Assembly (NCBI GenBank): GCA_033065855.1
Contig: JAVXUO010002755.1
Location: 40,001 to 104,000, forward strand
Direction of reading: 5' to 3'
Length of the DNA: 64,000 nt
From: Escallonia rubra
Lineage: Eukaryota; Streptophyta; Magnoliopsida; Escalloniales; Escalloniaceae
Position numbers and translations under genes: made by a program. The notes beneath the pieces are model-generated. The model saw nothing but the letters and a program-made list of their open reading frames with translations, was not told the origin of the DNA and did not search any database. This document shows, one piece after another, positions 48,164-60,231 of this stretch; position 1 is the stretch's first letter; every line of letters starts with the position of its first letter.

Positions 48164-48998
48164 ACTCGTCGCGTGCATAGTACGGGATTTAGCTAGTTAA
48201 CTATTTATTCCTTTTTCTAACTGTTAGTTCAGGCGGAATTTAAGTGCCTGGGACTGATAAGCGGAACAGATGTAACTAGCAAGTTAAATAAATTCGTTGG
48301 TTTCGTTCTATTTTACCAAAAACTAGTAAAGAAAAAAGAAAGCGCCGGAGACTGGTTAAGAGATGTTACTGTATTAATTAACGCCCAAGACATCTCGCGA
48401 GTGAACAGTGACGCTGATGCTATTGTTTAGAAATGCCACCTCCATCTCTACTCACTAAAACTAGTATTAAGCCCGTGCGTTGCACACGAGATCGACAACG
48501 GCTAATTACTTATATGTCGAATAATAATAACAAATAATGCTATTTTTACCTTTATATAAGTTTTCTACCATTTTTAATAACAATATTGATGACCCATGTG
48601 TTGTGGTTTTTATTATTAAAACTCACCTAAAACAATATAAAAAGTTTTGCAACATAAAAGAAAATACAATATGAGAGATAATTATATGTATATACATATA
48701 CGTTTTATATAACTTATAATAAAGTAAAAGAAAAGAGATTAATTTTGTTAAATTATGAAAACATATTAGACTTGTGTAAAATATATGAAAGTTTCAAGGT
48801 TTAAATGAGATATAGATCAGAATGAGACATAAATTTAAAATTGTGAGAGAGAGAGAGATTTGTTTTTAAATGAGACATGCTGACTGTTGACGTGGATGAA
48901 AGAGAAAAGTAAAACTTACTTAATTGGTTGAATGCCAAATGTCATAAGAAGAGGCATGCCTAATAGGAAAGAAAATGTAACATTCTATCGGCTTGGAC

Positions 48999-49000
<2 letters not shown>

Positions 49001-49029
<29 letters not shown>
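49001..49029. repeat. (TA)n microsatellite
   Basis: An uninterrupted TA run inside Helitron-3. Confidence 0.95.
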
Positions 49030-49037
<8 letters not shown>

Positions 49038-49564
49038 GATTTCGCTGGAAAGCACACTCAAAAGGTACCTTTCAGTTCAAACCGAATCGCACCATCACTC
49101 TACACGTCGCTTATCTTTATCCTTTGGGGTTTTCTTGCAACTCAACTCTGTCAAATATCGAGAATCTTGTTTTTTCCACCCAAAGTATGCAGAAACTGCT
49201 GCCATCATCGTGATCTCTCCAAGTTGCATGAAATTATAAACAAACCCATCTAGGTTTGCTCCCTTAAACTACGTTAGTTATGGTTTCTGAGATTTTTGTA
49301 CTGATTTCCAGGGTTTTTTTTGCCTCAAATCTTGAATTTATCTCATCGATAATTGGATGGTTTTGTTTTAGAGTTTCTCTGGGTAATTTCTGGTCTACGA
49401 ATACTTTGGAATTAGTACAAATGTTGCTATTCAGTATTCATAATCTGTACGCACGCTCAGTTAATTTGTTATGCTATTGAAAATTCTGGATATTCTTCAA
49501 CTTTCCTTTCTTTAGCTATCCAAGCAAAAGAAAAAGAAGTGAACGACCTATCTTCGATTTTCCA

Positions 49565-50245
49565 CTAGCGTTTGGGGCACAGGCAATTCTTGTGCAAACA
49601 CGAATAATAATTTTGCAAATAATAAGGGTGGTTCCCACAGAGAGAGGAACAAAAGATAGCAGAGATGGTGAGAGAAAATCAAGAGAAAAAGAGTTATAGG
49701 TAGTTACGAACTGATGGGGAGAGAGATGGATAGTGGGTCTGGAAAGTAGGAGAGCATTAGGAGGTTCGTTCAAATTTGAAATTACTTTGATGACCACTGT
49801 TAAATTTTTTAGAGGATGGGTAGAATGGTTTTAAGAGGTTAAATAAAGACTGATAGCCAAAAAGGCTTCACCATAAGGGTGCTCACCCTGAATAATAGTC
49901 CTAGTGTTTGGGGCTCAGGCATTGCTTGTGCAAAAAAATTTTTTTTTTTTGGTGAATACATACGGACAGGTAAAAAATCACAATTGATAATATTGCAAAT
50001 TAAAGGGTGGACTCCATAGGGAGAGGAAGGGGAAAAATAGCAGTGATGGTGAGAGAAAATTGAATGGTGGACTCCATATAAAAAGTAGGTGACCGTTAGG
50101 AGGAAGGTTTAAATTTGAAATTGCATCAATGACCATTGATAATTTTTTTAGGAGAGGGGTAGGGTGGTTTCAAAAGGTGGAACAAAAAAGGGTACAATTG
50201 GAGTTTCAATAAGGCTTCGCCATAGGGGTGCTCTCCCTTAATAAT
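49565..50245. repeat. Direct repeat of about 335 bp inside Helitron-3
   Basis: Two units share GTTTGGGGC(A/T)CAGGCA, GATGGTGAGAGAAAAT, TTTAAATTTGAAATT-like and AGGCTTC(A/G)CCATA(A/G)GGGTGCTC. Each ends in a Helitron-5'-like GAATAATAGT/TTAATAATAGT. Confidence 0.75.
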
Positions 50246-50253
50246 AGTATAGT

Positions 50254-50569
50254 TTCTTTTTAATCTATAGTTTTTGGAGTAAAAAAATGTCTGTTTAGAT
50301 ACCTTGACTATGTTGATGACGAATTTCATGAAGACCTAGAGAAAATCTTTGGTAGTCCCGAACCGATATGATGTGGGGCTCTCTACACATGGTGAACTGT
50401 CGAATATATTGGTAAATATACTCTGTTCCCTGTATGCATCAATCGTTCCAGAGCAGTGGGACCATTCCCACGTGCCAGTTAGGGGACCATTGAAATTGCT
50501 TTTGTGCTGCTGGATGCCTTGCATATAGTTTCCGTTTATTCTCCTGATAAAATTGTTTACTTTTAGCTG
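50254..50569. other. Spacer between Helitron-3 and the hAT element
   Basis: No gene or element end was recognised. It may be part of the upstream region or a 5' intron of the gene at 54793. Confidence 0.4.
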
Positions 50570-50842
50570 GAGAAGGCCAGGGGCGGAGCGAGGAATATTT
50601 TTCAGGGGGTGCAAAAATTATGTCTGTTACTAAATTTTTAATTAAAATAATATTAAAAACAAAGTGCATTTATAAAGCATACAAAAAGTAATATTAAGTT
50701 TCACGAGAGTCATTAAAGACTCTTTACAAGTACAAACAAAAAAAATACAAATTATACTCCGAGCGTTTACAAGCAAAATTACTAAATTAATATTCGATGA
50801 GGCCCCGAAGATTGGTAACGCTTGATAATAGCCTCGTTTCCC

Positions 50843-53205
50843 CTAGGTTTTGAAGACATTTTTCTCAATGTAGCAAATCAAACTATCATTCATCCATTCA
50901 TCTCCCATTCGATTCCGAAGTCGAGTCTTTATTATCTTCATCGCAGAGAAAGTCCTTTCCACAGTAGCAGTTGCAACAGGCAAGAGTAAGACCAATTTTA
51001 TGAGCAAGTACACCAAATGATATATCACATCCTTTTTCAACTCAACTAACTTCATAGCAAGTTCACCAATTCCCTTTGCATCATAAAGCTCTTCACATGA
51101 CCGCACATCCATAATATAAGTCTCAAGCTGACTTCCAAGTATCATAAGCTCTATTGGAGAAAAGTCATATGGATAAAATTGTGCAAGGCGTATCAATTTT
51201 TGCTTATTAAAAGCAGAAAAATCATCACTTGGATCGAGGCATGCCATACAAATAAGCAACTCTGTAGTTACCTCATTCAAACGATTATTCAATTCACTGA
51301 TTTGCAAATCAACAACAGCTAAAAACGTATCAATATGATAGTGATAAAGATTTGTACCTTCTTTAGCATTACGTTTTCGCCTCCCCGGGGTTACAAACCT
51401 CGCACTCATGTCCAATACTTCAATTTCATATTTTACACAAAATCTTGAAACCTCTTCCAACAAGCCTTCCCACCCATAATCTCTCAACCTCTGCAATTGT
51501 TGCTTTGTTATGCTTACCAAATTCATTGCATTTACAATGTTTTGATCTTTCTTTTGCAATGCTTGTGAAAGTTCGTTTGTTATCCCCAAAACGGTCTTCA
51601 TCAAATGCATGTTAAAGACAAAATCATAAGTTGGCACCGTCTGCAAAAGGCACAATGCTTCACCTCTCTGATCATAATCTGTAGCATCGTCAGCAACCTT
51701 ATTAAGCACGTCTATCACTGAAGCAAACATAAGAATCAAATTCAATAATGCACCAAAATGTGATCCCCAACGGGTATCTCCTGCTCTTTTGATGCCATGT
51801 TCCTGATTTAAACCCCGACCACTTGTAATATCACCATTTGCAAGAGCATGAACAAGATGAAAGGCTTCACTTTCTCGAAGAGCATCTCTTCGTTTGCATG
51901 AGACTCCCACGGTGTTTACTACCCTAGTAACCAAATTAAAGAGTAACGAAATCTGATTGTGTTTCTTTGCAACGGCTACAAGAGTTAGCTGAAGTTGATG
52001 AGCAAAACAATGAATATAATAAGCAGTTTCATTCTCCCTTTGAATTAAGGCTTTAAGACCATTGAATTCACCTTGCATATTACTTGCTCCGTCATAGCCT
52101 TGTCCACGAACTCTTGAAATACTCAATTCATGCATTGAAAACAAACCATCAATCGCGTTTTTCAGTGATAAGGCAGCAGTACTTTCAACATGGACAATAC
52201 CAATAAAACGTTCAACGACACGTCCTCTTTTGTCCACATATCTCAAAACAACTCCCATTTGCTCTTTGACTGAGGCATCACGACACTCGTCAACTAAAAT
52301 GGAAAATAATTCAGTTTTAATGTCTCCAAAATTGCATCTCTTATTTCTCCAGCAATGACACTAACAATTCCTTTTTGAACTGTTGGTGATGTCAATTTGA
52401 GATTCTGAGGCGCATTTGACAGCGTGACTTTTTTCACACACTCATTGTGATCCGAAAGGAACTCTAAAAATTCTAGAAAGTTTATCTGATTCTCAGATTC
52501 GTTAGATTCATCATGCCCACGGAAAGACAAACCCTGACGTAAGAGCAACCGAATGACATCAATTGATGCTGTCAAGCGAGTACGGTATTGAACCTTACTT
52601 TCATTTGTTTGCTTAGACAAAACAACTTCAATACTCTGCTTCGGGTTATCAAATGCTTGACACTTACTTAAAGCAAGGTTGTGTGCACTATCGACTTCTT
52701 CAACATGTTTTTCCAATTTTTCCTTCTTTCTCCAATCGTTAAAGCCATGACTGACAAAAGTACCACCACCCCCTTGCTCTCCATGAGCACTTCTAAATAA
52801 GTAACAACATAAACAATATGCTTCATCTTTTGCTACACTATACTCCAACCAACTCGTATGACGGTCAAACCAAGAAGAAACAAATCGACGAGATTGTTTC
52901 CCGAATTGTGTAAATGGAAAATTGTGGCTACGAGGTTGGCAAGGACCTTTCGACCAATATGTTCGTCGAACTTTATCTCGAATATTGGGACTATAATCCA
53001 TAATATTCGGACGCAAGCCAGGATCCGCAATAAGCTCATCAGAGTTGAACTCATCACGAATTCTACTTGAACCCCCGAAATCAACATCTCGATGCACAAA
53101 ATGAGCCTTGTCCGTTACTGTTAAAGTTGAAGACTGTAGAATACTATCTTGATTAGGCTGCGAGGATTCTGCCAATTTCCCTAGCTTTTTAAAAAACTTA
53201 TCCAT
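50843..53205 (-). pseudogene. hAT transposase, ZMYM1-like (TTF zinc finger, DUF4371, hAT C-terminal), one frameshift
   Basis: The preferred start is the ATG at 53205 (MDKFFKKLGK), because the few in-frame codons upstream are a low-complexity run. The N-terminal part holds a TTF-type zinc-finger region (FVSSWFDRHTSWLEYSV, YCLCCYLF, HNLALSKC), then a DUF4371-like block. The second open stretch (from 52258) has GQGYDGASNMQGE, the CFAHQLQL pair, GDTRWGSH and the dimerisation end VATATVERTFSAMKIIKTR. These fit the conserved D, C/H and E positions of hAT transposases. Near 52326-52335 (plus-strand CCAAAATTGC) the first frame runs into a stop, while the second carries on as LVDECRD upstream of its first ATG. 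That is consistent with a single 1-nt change. Total is about 790 residues, normal for this family. Confidence 0.9.
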
Positions 53206-53579
53206 TCTGAAAAAAAACACACACACGCACATTGGAATAAAATTTCAATATCTCAATATCTCAACACAAATTCACATAATTAAATAATTGTACATATTAT
53301 TATATTAGCATATTACACTAAATTTAACATATTAAACTAAAATATAAATGTAACATATTATCATATTAAATACTAGCACTAGCAGACAGCAATTCATTCA
53401 GCAATCAGCATCTAAGAGCAAGAGGGAAGACTCACGCAAGGCCAAGATGAGAATTCAGATCTGGTTCTTCAAGGGCGTCGGCGCCGGCGCGTCGCGGGAC
53501 TGCGGGACAGCGGAGGTCGACGGTCGTCGTCCGGTCACGGCGTCACTCCGTCGTGACGAGTCGTCGTCGTCGAAGGCTC

Positions 53580-53690
53580 GCCGGTGGGTGGAGCTGTCGC
53601 CGGTGGGTGGAGCTGTCTGAAGGAGCTGTCGCCGTTGAAGGAGCTGTCGCCGGTGGGTGGAGCTGTCGCCGGTGGGTGGACCGGTCGCCG
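53580..53690. repeat. GTCGCCGGTGGGTGGAGCT tandem repeats in the hAT 5' region
   Basis: About five units of 18-30 bp lie upstream of the transposase start, followed by a (GA)n run at 53704-53722. Open frames here are repeat artefacts. Confidence 0.8.
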
Positions 53691-53914
53691 GTGAGACCGT
53701 GTGAGAGAGAGAGAGAGAGAGAGTCGATTGTGCCTCTCGGCCAGTCTCGGGGAACGGGTATCGGGGAACGGGTCTCGGCCTCGGGGAACGGGATCTCGGG
53801 AACGGGGTCAACGCGATTCCCAAAAAAAAATATATATATATATATTTTTGCCCAGAAGTCAGGGGGTGCTTCAGCCCCCCCTTGTCCTAACGTGCCTCCG
53901 CCCCTGGAGAAGGC

Positions 53915-54792
53915 ACTTCTTCTAATTAGTTTTCATTGTGTACGGCGTAAAAGTTGCCTTCAAGTTTTGCGTCTTTAAGGCAATAAAATATTAGAAGAGT
54001 GACACGTATCGACCTTTATAAAAGACCGATAGCATCTTAAATTTGAGTTTGGGGATCTCTGGTATACAGTGTCATATGCTCCCTCAGTTTGATTGGAATT
54101 CCCCCGTTGAAATTCGGCAGATTAGCATGATAGATTTAGTACTTTTAAATGTTGGCTTTACTTGACGCTAGCTTGACTTGCCAAATGACATACATTTACT
54201 CAAGGATTGCTATTTGAGTTCAATTCAGTGTTTACATCTACTAGAATATATCCTAGGAATTCGCTAAAAGTTACTAGAATCTATCCTAGGAATTCGCTAA
54301 AAGTCATTGGGGGAAAATCCAATGAAAAGGAGGCAGCATAAAGCTGTTTTTTCAACTTCATGCTGGGATATTATTTAGCTTGAGACTGTATAGTGCATCA
54401 TATGCATGGGTGGTGGCTTCTCTCTCGAGCTTCCAGTAAGAAAAATAAATTAGACACAAAAAGGTGAAAAAATCACGATGTTGTACTGTTTTTCAAAAGT
54501 AACTGGTTCGGGACTTGTATTAATGCATTTCTTTGGATAGAGAAGGAGATTTTTTAGTTTTTCTCATGAGGAAGAATAAAGAGAGATTCATAAGTGGTGG
54601 GAAAGTATGTGTAGTTAATATACACCGATGGATTGAACTTGTCTTTACATAAAGTTACTAGACAATGACTAGGCGTAATCAGGATGCTGAAAGGTACTTT
54701 GATGCTTTGCTGTCAATGCACTTTCAGCAAATTCTGAAAACTATGGTTGTTCTTGTGCAGCATAGAGAAACAATATATCCAAAGCTTTATTA
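53915..54792 (+). promoter_or_regulatory. 5' region and leader intron end of the TTM-like gene
   Basis: No other gene is present. TCTTGTGCAG at 54751-54760 is a good 3' splice site 32 bp before the ATG, which suggests a non-coding first exon upstream and a leader intron. The hAT element (50578-53906) may lie in that intron or in the promoter. A 33-bp tandem repeat containing ATCCTAGGAATTCGCTAAAA lies at about 54249-54305. Confidence 0.45.
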
Positions 54793-57029
54793 ATGGCTCA
54801 ACTTACTTCTCCCAGTGTTGAATCACCTAGGCGACGTTCTGGCCTTTTAAGAGATCAAGTCCAATTGGTTAAAAGGAAGGACACCAACCGTTACGAGATT
54901 GTCCCAATTCAAGATCCTCTGTCTTTTGAGAAAGGTTTCTTTATAGTTATCCGTGCGTGCCAGTTGTTATCCCAAAAGAATGAGGGGATAATATTTGTTG
55001 GTGTAGCTGGTCCTTCTGGAGCCGGAAAGACAGTGTTCACAGAGAAGGTGCTCAACTTTATGCCCAGCATTGCTGTCATTAGCATGGACAATTACAACGA
55101 CGCCAGCCGAATTGTTGATGGCAATTTTGACGGTAATTATTGCAATCATATATTGTCTGTGAGGTTATTTCAGAAGATCTTAAGATTCACAAGTAGGACC
55201 TCTAATTATAATATCGTTTTAGTCTTAGCCTAACTGTTTTCTTAAGAAGTAAGAGGGCATAATATAGTCGGTGGATGGATTTCCTTGCATTTTATTGACA
55301 TTGTGAGCAGAAACTACTTGTTGTATTCCGTTCAAGAAGTAGCCTCTGCAGGATCTGGTTACTTCTAGCATTCATAGTAAGATTTTGTGACATATATTAG
55401 GTAATATGCAAGTTTTAAACTATTGACGGTTTATTGGGTATGGTATCCTACAGTTCTCTTGGATTCGTATGTAAAGATGTTGACCTTACTATGTTTTGTT
55501 TATGGCATAGTAGTAAAGTGCATATTGGTGTGGATGGTGGATGTGCCTGTCATTTGCCTATTCTCTTTATGATGTTCCTCATGTTCATAATGTATTGAGC
55601 AGCAGTGACTTGTATCTTAATTATTGTTCATGGACTCTATCGCTATGGGGTAGTTTTTCAAAAAAACTCTGATGGCTGGTATGTCTTGAAACAGATCCAC
55701 GTTTGACAGATTATGACACACTGCTCCAGAACATCTATGATTTAAAAGGAGGAAAGCCTGTTCAAGTTCCCATATATGACTTTAAATCTAGTTCTCGTGT
55801 TGGTTACAGGTCAGAAACCTCTCTATTCTTTAAGGCTCAAGCTCATGCGCTTCCATTCGATGATTGATCTTTTATTTAAAAAGGCAAGTGGGAGGTGGGG
55901 CTGCAGCAGGCGTGGTGCAGGGAAGCTGCTTACAGCAGTTCATGTTTCTCTGCCTCCAATGAGGGAACATAGTTAAAAAAAAAATGAAAAATGAAAAATG
56001 AAAAAAGAAAAGAAAATTTAACTTTTTCTCACAAATAAACTGTGTTAAAATTTTGGTTTCAAATTGTCAAATCATTGTTTTCATTTTCTTCTTATATATT
56101 CTGTTCCTTCGATTCATTTCATTCGGTTAATTACATATTCCTTGTTGAATTCTACTGTACCCCTGTCTGCTTCACTAGTGAACCGATTGGCTTGTTCATG
56201 GTGTATATCCAGTACTTCTAGATAAGGACTGTTTTAGTTGCTCACCAATAGTGGGGAATTATTGTAAAGATACCATGTATGAATTTAACAGGACAATTGA
56301 AGTCCCTAGCTCCCGCATTGTGATTGTTGAAGGCATATATGCTTTGAGTGAAAAGCTACGGCCTTTGCTAGATCTTCGTGTCTCTGTTACTGGCGGAGTA
56401 CACTTTGACCTTGTGAAACGGGTTTTGAGGGATATTCAACGTGCTGGACAAGAGCCTGAAGAGATAATCCATCAAATATCTGAAACGGTTATATCAACTT
56501 CTACCGTCTTCTAATTATTCCTCGAGTCAATTATATTCAACACCTAAGAGCATACTTGTCGATAAATGGTCTCCTTATATCTTGCTGCACACCCGCCTTC
56601 AGTGACTCTTGTAACTGTCCTATATGCAGGTATATCCTATGTACAAGGCTTTTATCGAGCCAGATTTACAGACAGCTCATATAAAGATTATCAACAAGTT
56701 TAATCCATTCTCTGGGTTCCAGAATCCTACTTATATTTTGAAGGTTAATATTCAGTTATCAATACCAAAATTTACTAAATGAGGTGTGAAGGTAGGTGCT
56801 TGGTCTGACTTGTCTTCTACCTCTAGCACTGAGCAAGTGCTTTTTGTTACTGTAGTCAACAAGGTCCGTAACTGTGGACCAAATAAAGGCAGTAATTTCT
56901 GAAGATTGCAGAGAAACTACAGAGGAAACTTATGATATATATCTTCTGCCGCCTGGTGAAGATCCTGAAGCATGCCAATCATATCTTAGAATGAGGAACA
57001 GGGATGGCAAATACAACCTCATGTTCGAG
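54793..57029 (+). CDS. TTM: TTM1/TTM2-like triphosphate tunnel metalloenzyme with uridine-kinase-like domain, exons 1-5 (partial)
   Basis: The exons are 54793-55132, 55695-55809, 56292-56487, 56630-56743 and 56856-57029, all with GT...AG introns. They join in one frame of 313 codons with no stop. Residues 65-230 form a P-loop NTPase of the phosphoribulokinase/uridine-kinase family, with Walker A GPSGAGKT at residues 73-80 and SMDNYNDASRIVDGNF following. Exon 3 has IVIVEGIYALSEKLRPLLDL and LVKRVLRDIQRAGQEPEEII. Exons 4-5 (FNPFSGFQNPTYILK, TVDQIKAVIS, YLRMRNRDGKYNLMFE) start the CYTH/triphosphate-tunnel domain. The wording is that of Arabidopsis TTM1/TTM2, which hydrolyse pyrophosphate at the mitochondrial outer membrane and act in senescence and immune signalling. 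The remaining CYTH part, coiled coil and C-terminal anchor are not in this window. TTM1 and TTM2 cannot be told apart here. Confidence 0.92.
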
Positions 57030-57631
57030 GTTTGACATTTTCATATTTTGTTTCTTTATTAAACTCACTGTGCATGGGGTGACTTCAATCGTTGCCACAT
57101 GTTAGTCTCAGTTGCTCTAAAAGCATAAACTGGCATTTCAAGCTCTAACCCAATTCTTTCATCACATGAAAAGCGTTCTATAAACTTCCAGGTATTTCTT
57201 TGTTCCAGTGTTCTGAAAGATTTTAAGTAGATTCCTGAAGGGGTCAACAAAACAGTTATTCTAATATCCTTTCATGATTTTATTATAGTATTCTTGATGC
57301 AAACTTGCACTAAGACAACCAAAGTCCTCCATTCCTGTACTTTGGGGACCTTCCATTTAAGGTGGAAATACATGGTGTTTGTGAAATCAGAGGTGGTGAT
57401 GACTATAAACAGTAACAACAGTCCACAACTAGTTCTCTCCAATATCTAATCTTGTGCAGGAAAAACAATTAACTTGAAGTAATCTTGTGCTCCAATATTT
57501 AGGGCATTGAAACTTTCCTTTCACCATTTACTTATAATCTGGGTATTGCACACTTGCATTAGGCAACCAAAGACTTTCACTCTTGTAGTTGGGGGACTTT
57601 CTTTGTAAAGTGCACATACACGGTGTCCACT
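57030..57631 (+). other. Start of intron 5 of the TTM-like gene
   Basis: It opens with GTTTGAC directly after the codon for LMFE. The sequence is AT-rich with no coding block of the expected next exon. An element-like segment with GGGGAC(C/T)TTC(C/T) words recurs at about 57345 and 57590 (CACTTGCATTAGGCAACCAAAG-like). The first LTR of the following cluster starts at 57632. Confidence 0.6.
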
Positions 57632-58110
57632 TGTTGGCACCAACATATAAATTTTTTATCGGTGCTAACGGTACAGAATTTTGTGAATTGAAAGTGTAAG
57701 GCTGCAAAATACCTTAGTGATCTATAAGCCATCATAGTCACTAAAAGGTTCAAGACTTGGCTTTAATTAAATTGCCATTAAATGGCTAATATAAATTTAA
57801 GGACATTCAAGTTTAGCAGTAGATTATTGTAGACTTAAGTTTTCTTGTCAAAAGCCTTTGTAACCAATTTGATTGCTTTAACTAGTCATGCTAGTTTATC
57901 AAAAGCTTTCTTAGAAGTTAGATGCTTTCATTTTACTGTGGGTGCACTCTCTACATTCTACACTTCGCCTTTTCCAATTTTCAGACCCTTCAGAACAAGT
58001 CCTTAGAGAAAGGCAAAAAAGAACCTGCACTTGGAACCGAGTGTAGCCTTTGCCTACCATTTGATTGGAGTTTTGCAAATTGGTGCAAACAATGGCACAT
58101 TAATGTAATT
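57632..58110 (+). mobile_element. LTR A of the TGTTGRCACCAACATA family
   Basis: It starts TGTTGGCACCAACATATAAA. It shares long blocks with the LTRs at 59298 and 63242: GGCTGCAAAATACC, AAGACTTGGCTTT, GCTTTCTTAGA.GT.AGATGC and GAGTGTAGCCTTTGCCTACC. The end is approximate (GCAAACAATGGCAC). Confidence 0.65.
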
Positions 58111-59276
<1,166 letters not shown>

Positions 59277-59296
59277 GGGGGGGGGGGGGGGGGGGC
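59277..59296. repeat. Run of 20 G residues
   Basis: An uninterrupted poly-G lies just before LTR B. It could be a degenerate polypurine tract. Confidence 0.9.
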
Positions 59297-59634
59297 TATG
59301 GTGGCAGCAACATGTAAATTTATTATCGATGCATATTTACTCGATAAGGATCTTTCTGCATCGATAGAGCAAGGCTGCAAAATACCTTAGCGAATTTATA
59401 AGCCATCAATAGTCACTAAATGTTTACAAGACTTGGCTTTAATTGAATTTCCACTAAATGGCTAACATAAATTTAATGACATCCAAGTTTTAGACTAGGT
59501 TAGTTTTCTTTATGGGAAGTTATCTACACGTCTAGAAGTTACCTTATTTAAAAGGTGTCCCTATTGTTTGGGGAATGGTAATTATCTTTTTTGTGGTAGT
59601 TATTTTCTAAATCTAGTTTGTAGCAAAAATATTT

Positions 59635-60050
59635 TGTTGATATATGTCTTGTATTTATGTCCCACATCGGTTACTCAAAGAAGGTTGCAACTTGGCTCTT
59701 AGTATATAAGACATCTTGTCCCACATTGCTTGGAGAGAGAAGATCACTGCTTTCTCCAAGTATAAGTAAGGTGTCTTGTATTGTGTTTAAGGGCAAGAGA
59801 GGAGAGTCCTTCTTGGAGTAGGCCAAGAGAGAAGAGTCCTTCTCTGAGTAGGAAAGAGAGGATAGTCTTTCTTTGGGTAGGCAAAGAAAGAAGAGTCCTT
59901 CTTTGAGTAGGAAAACAGTTGAGAGATACACGTGAGGGAGCGTTGTAAATCTGACTTGTGCAAAGTGGATTTGAGTTCTCTCATATTTCTTGTGTTTTCT
60001 TATTTGGTTATCGTGTTCTATACATATTTATCTAGAGCGATTTCGTAACA
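59635..60050 (+). repeat. 5' LTR with TATA box and 4x short repeat
   Basis: TATATAA at 59703-59709 follows a CCCACATCGG motif. At about 59800-59910 four imperfect units of about 30 bp repeat AGAGTCCTTCTT.GAGTAGG downstream of the presumed transcription start. The LTR ends CGATTTCGTAACA. Confidence 0.95.
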
Positions 60051-60052
60051 AG

Positions 60053-60064
60053 TGGTATCAGAGC
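60053..60064 (+). promoter_or_regulatory. Primer-binding site, tRNA-iMet type
   Basis: TGGTATCAGAGC begins two bases after the 5' LTR. Confidence 0.9.
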
Positions 60065-60231
60065 TTCCAGGTTTAATTTTGGGCAAAATTGAAATCGATT
60101 TCAGACGATAAATATGTAGACAACACGACCATGAAGTATGCCTGTGACAATTCGATGGAAAGACGAATTTTGGCATATGGCAGAGCACGGTAAAGAATTT
60201 GAGCAGTGCGACAGGGGATGCCAAAGCATGC

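Larger units (their letters stand above)
44965..48196 (+). mobile_element. Candidate non-autonomous Helitron (Helitron-2), split by a solo LTR
   Basis: A 5' end TCTATACTATTTATATTTGG at 44965 is preceded by A. A 3' end with stem-like CGCGTGCATAGTACGGG (48171-48187), then ATTTAG and CTAG, ends at 48196 followed by T. Net length without the solo LTR is about 2.3 kb. The interior is AT-rich with no Rep/helicase. The 3' stem is imperfect and the two ends may not belong together. Confidence 0.4.
48461..50253 (-). mobile_element. Candidate Helitron (Helitron-3), minus strand
   Basis: On the minus strand the 3' end has CGTGTGCAACGCACGGG, the spacer CTTAATA, then CTAG at 48464-48461 followed by T. 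The 5' end at 50253 reads ACTATACTATTATTAAGGG, one base from the usual TCTATACTATTATTAAG, and is preceded by A. The 3'-proximal half includes gene-leader-like sequence (49040-49540). Its 5' part is duplicated: 49565-49895 and 49905-50245 are diverged direct repeats, each starting near CTAG(T/C)GTTTGGGGC. No Rep/helicase is encoded. Confidence 0.55.
50578..53906 (-). mobile_element. hAT transposon with 8-bp TSD
   Basis: Terminal inverted repeats CAGGGGCGGAG are perfect over 11 bp, and both ends carry further CAGGGGGTGC-type subterminal motifs. The 8-bp duplication GAGAAGGC is perfect (50570-50577 and 53907-53914). The element is 3329 bp and encodes a minus-strand transposase. Intact target duplication and TIRs with a single obvious coding lesion indicate a recent insertion about 0.9 kb upstream of the TTM-like start codon. 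Confidence 0.95.

Noticed and set aside
53455..53823. Arg/Ser/Pro-rich frames in the hAT 5' region
   Set aside because: They are made of tandem GTCGCCGGTGGGTGGAGCT repeats and a GA run upstream of the transposase. There is no domain.
60148..60231. Extending the Gag-protease ORF to the upstream open frame
   Set aside because: The frame is open back to 60148 but contains no ATG. The copia-like reading there seems to be leftover from a copia Gag start, so the ATG at 60232 is preferred.
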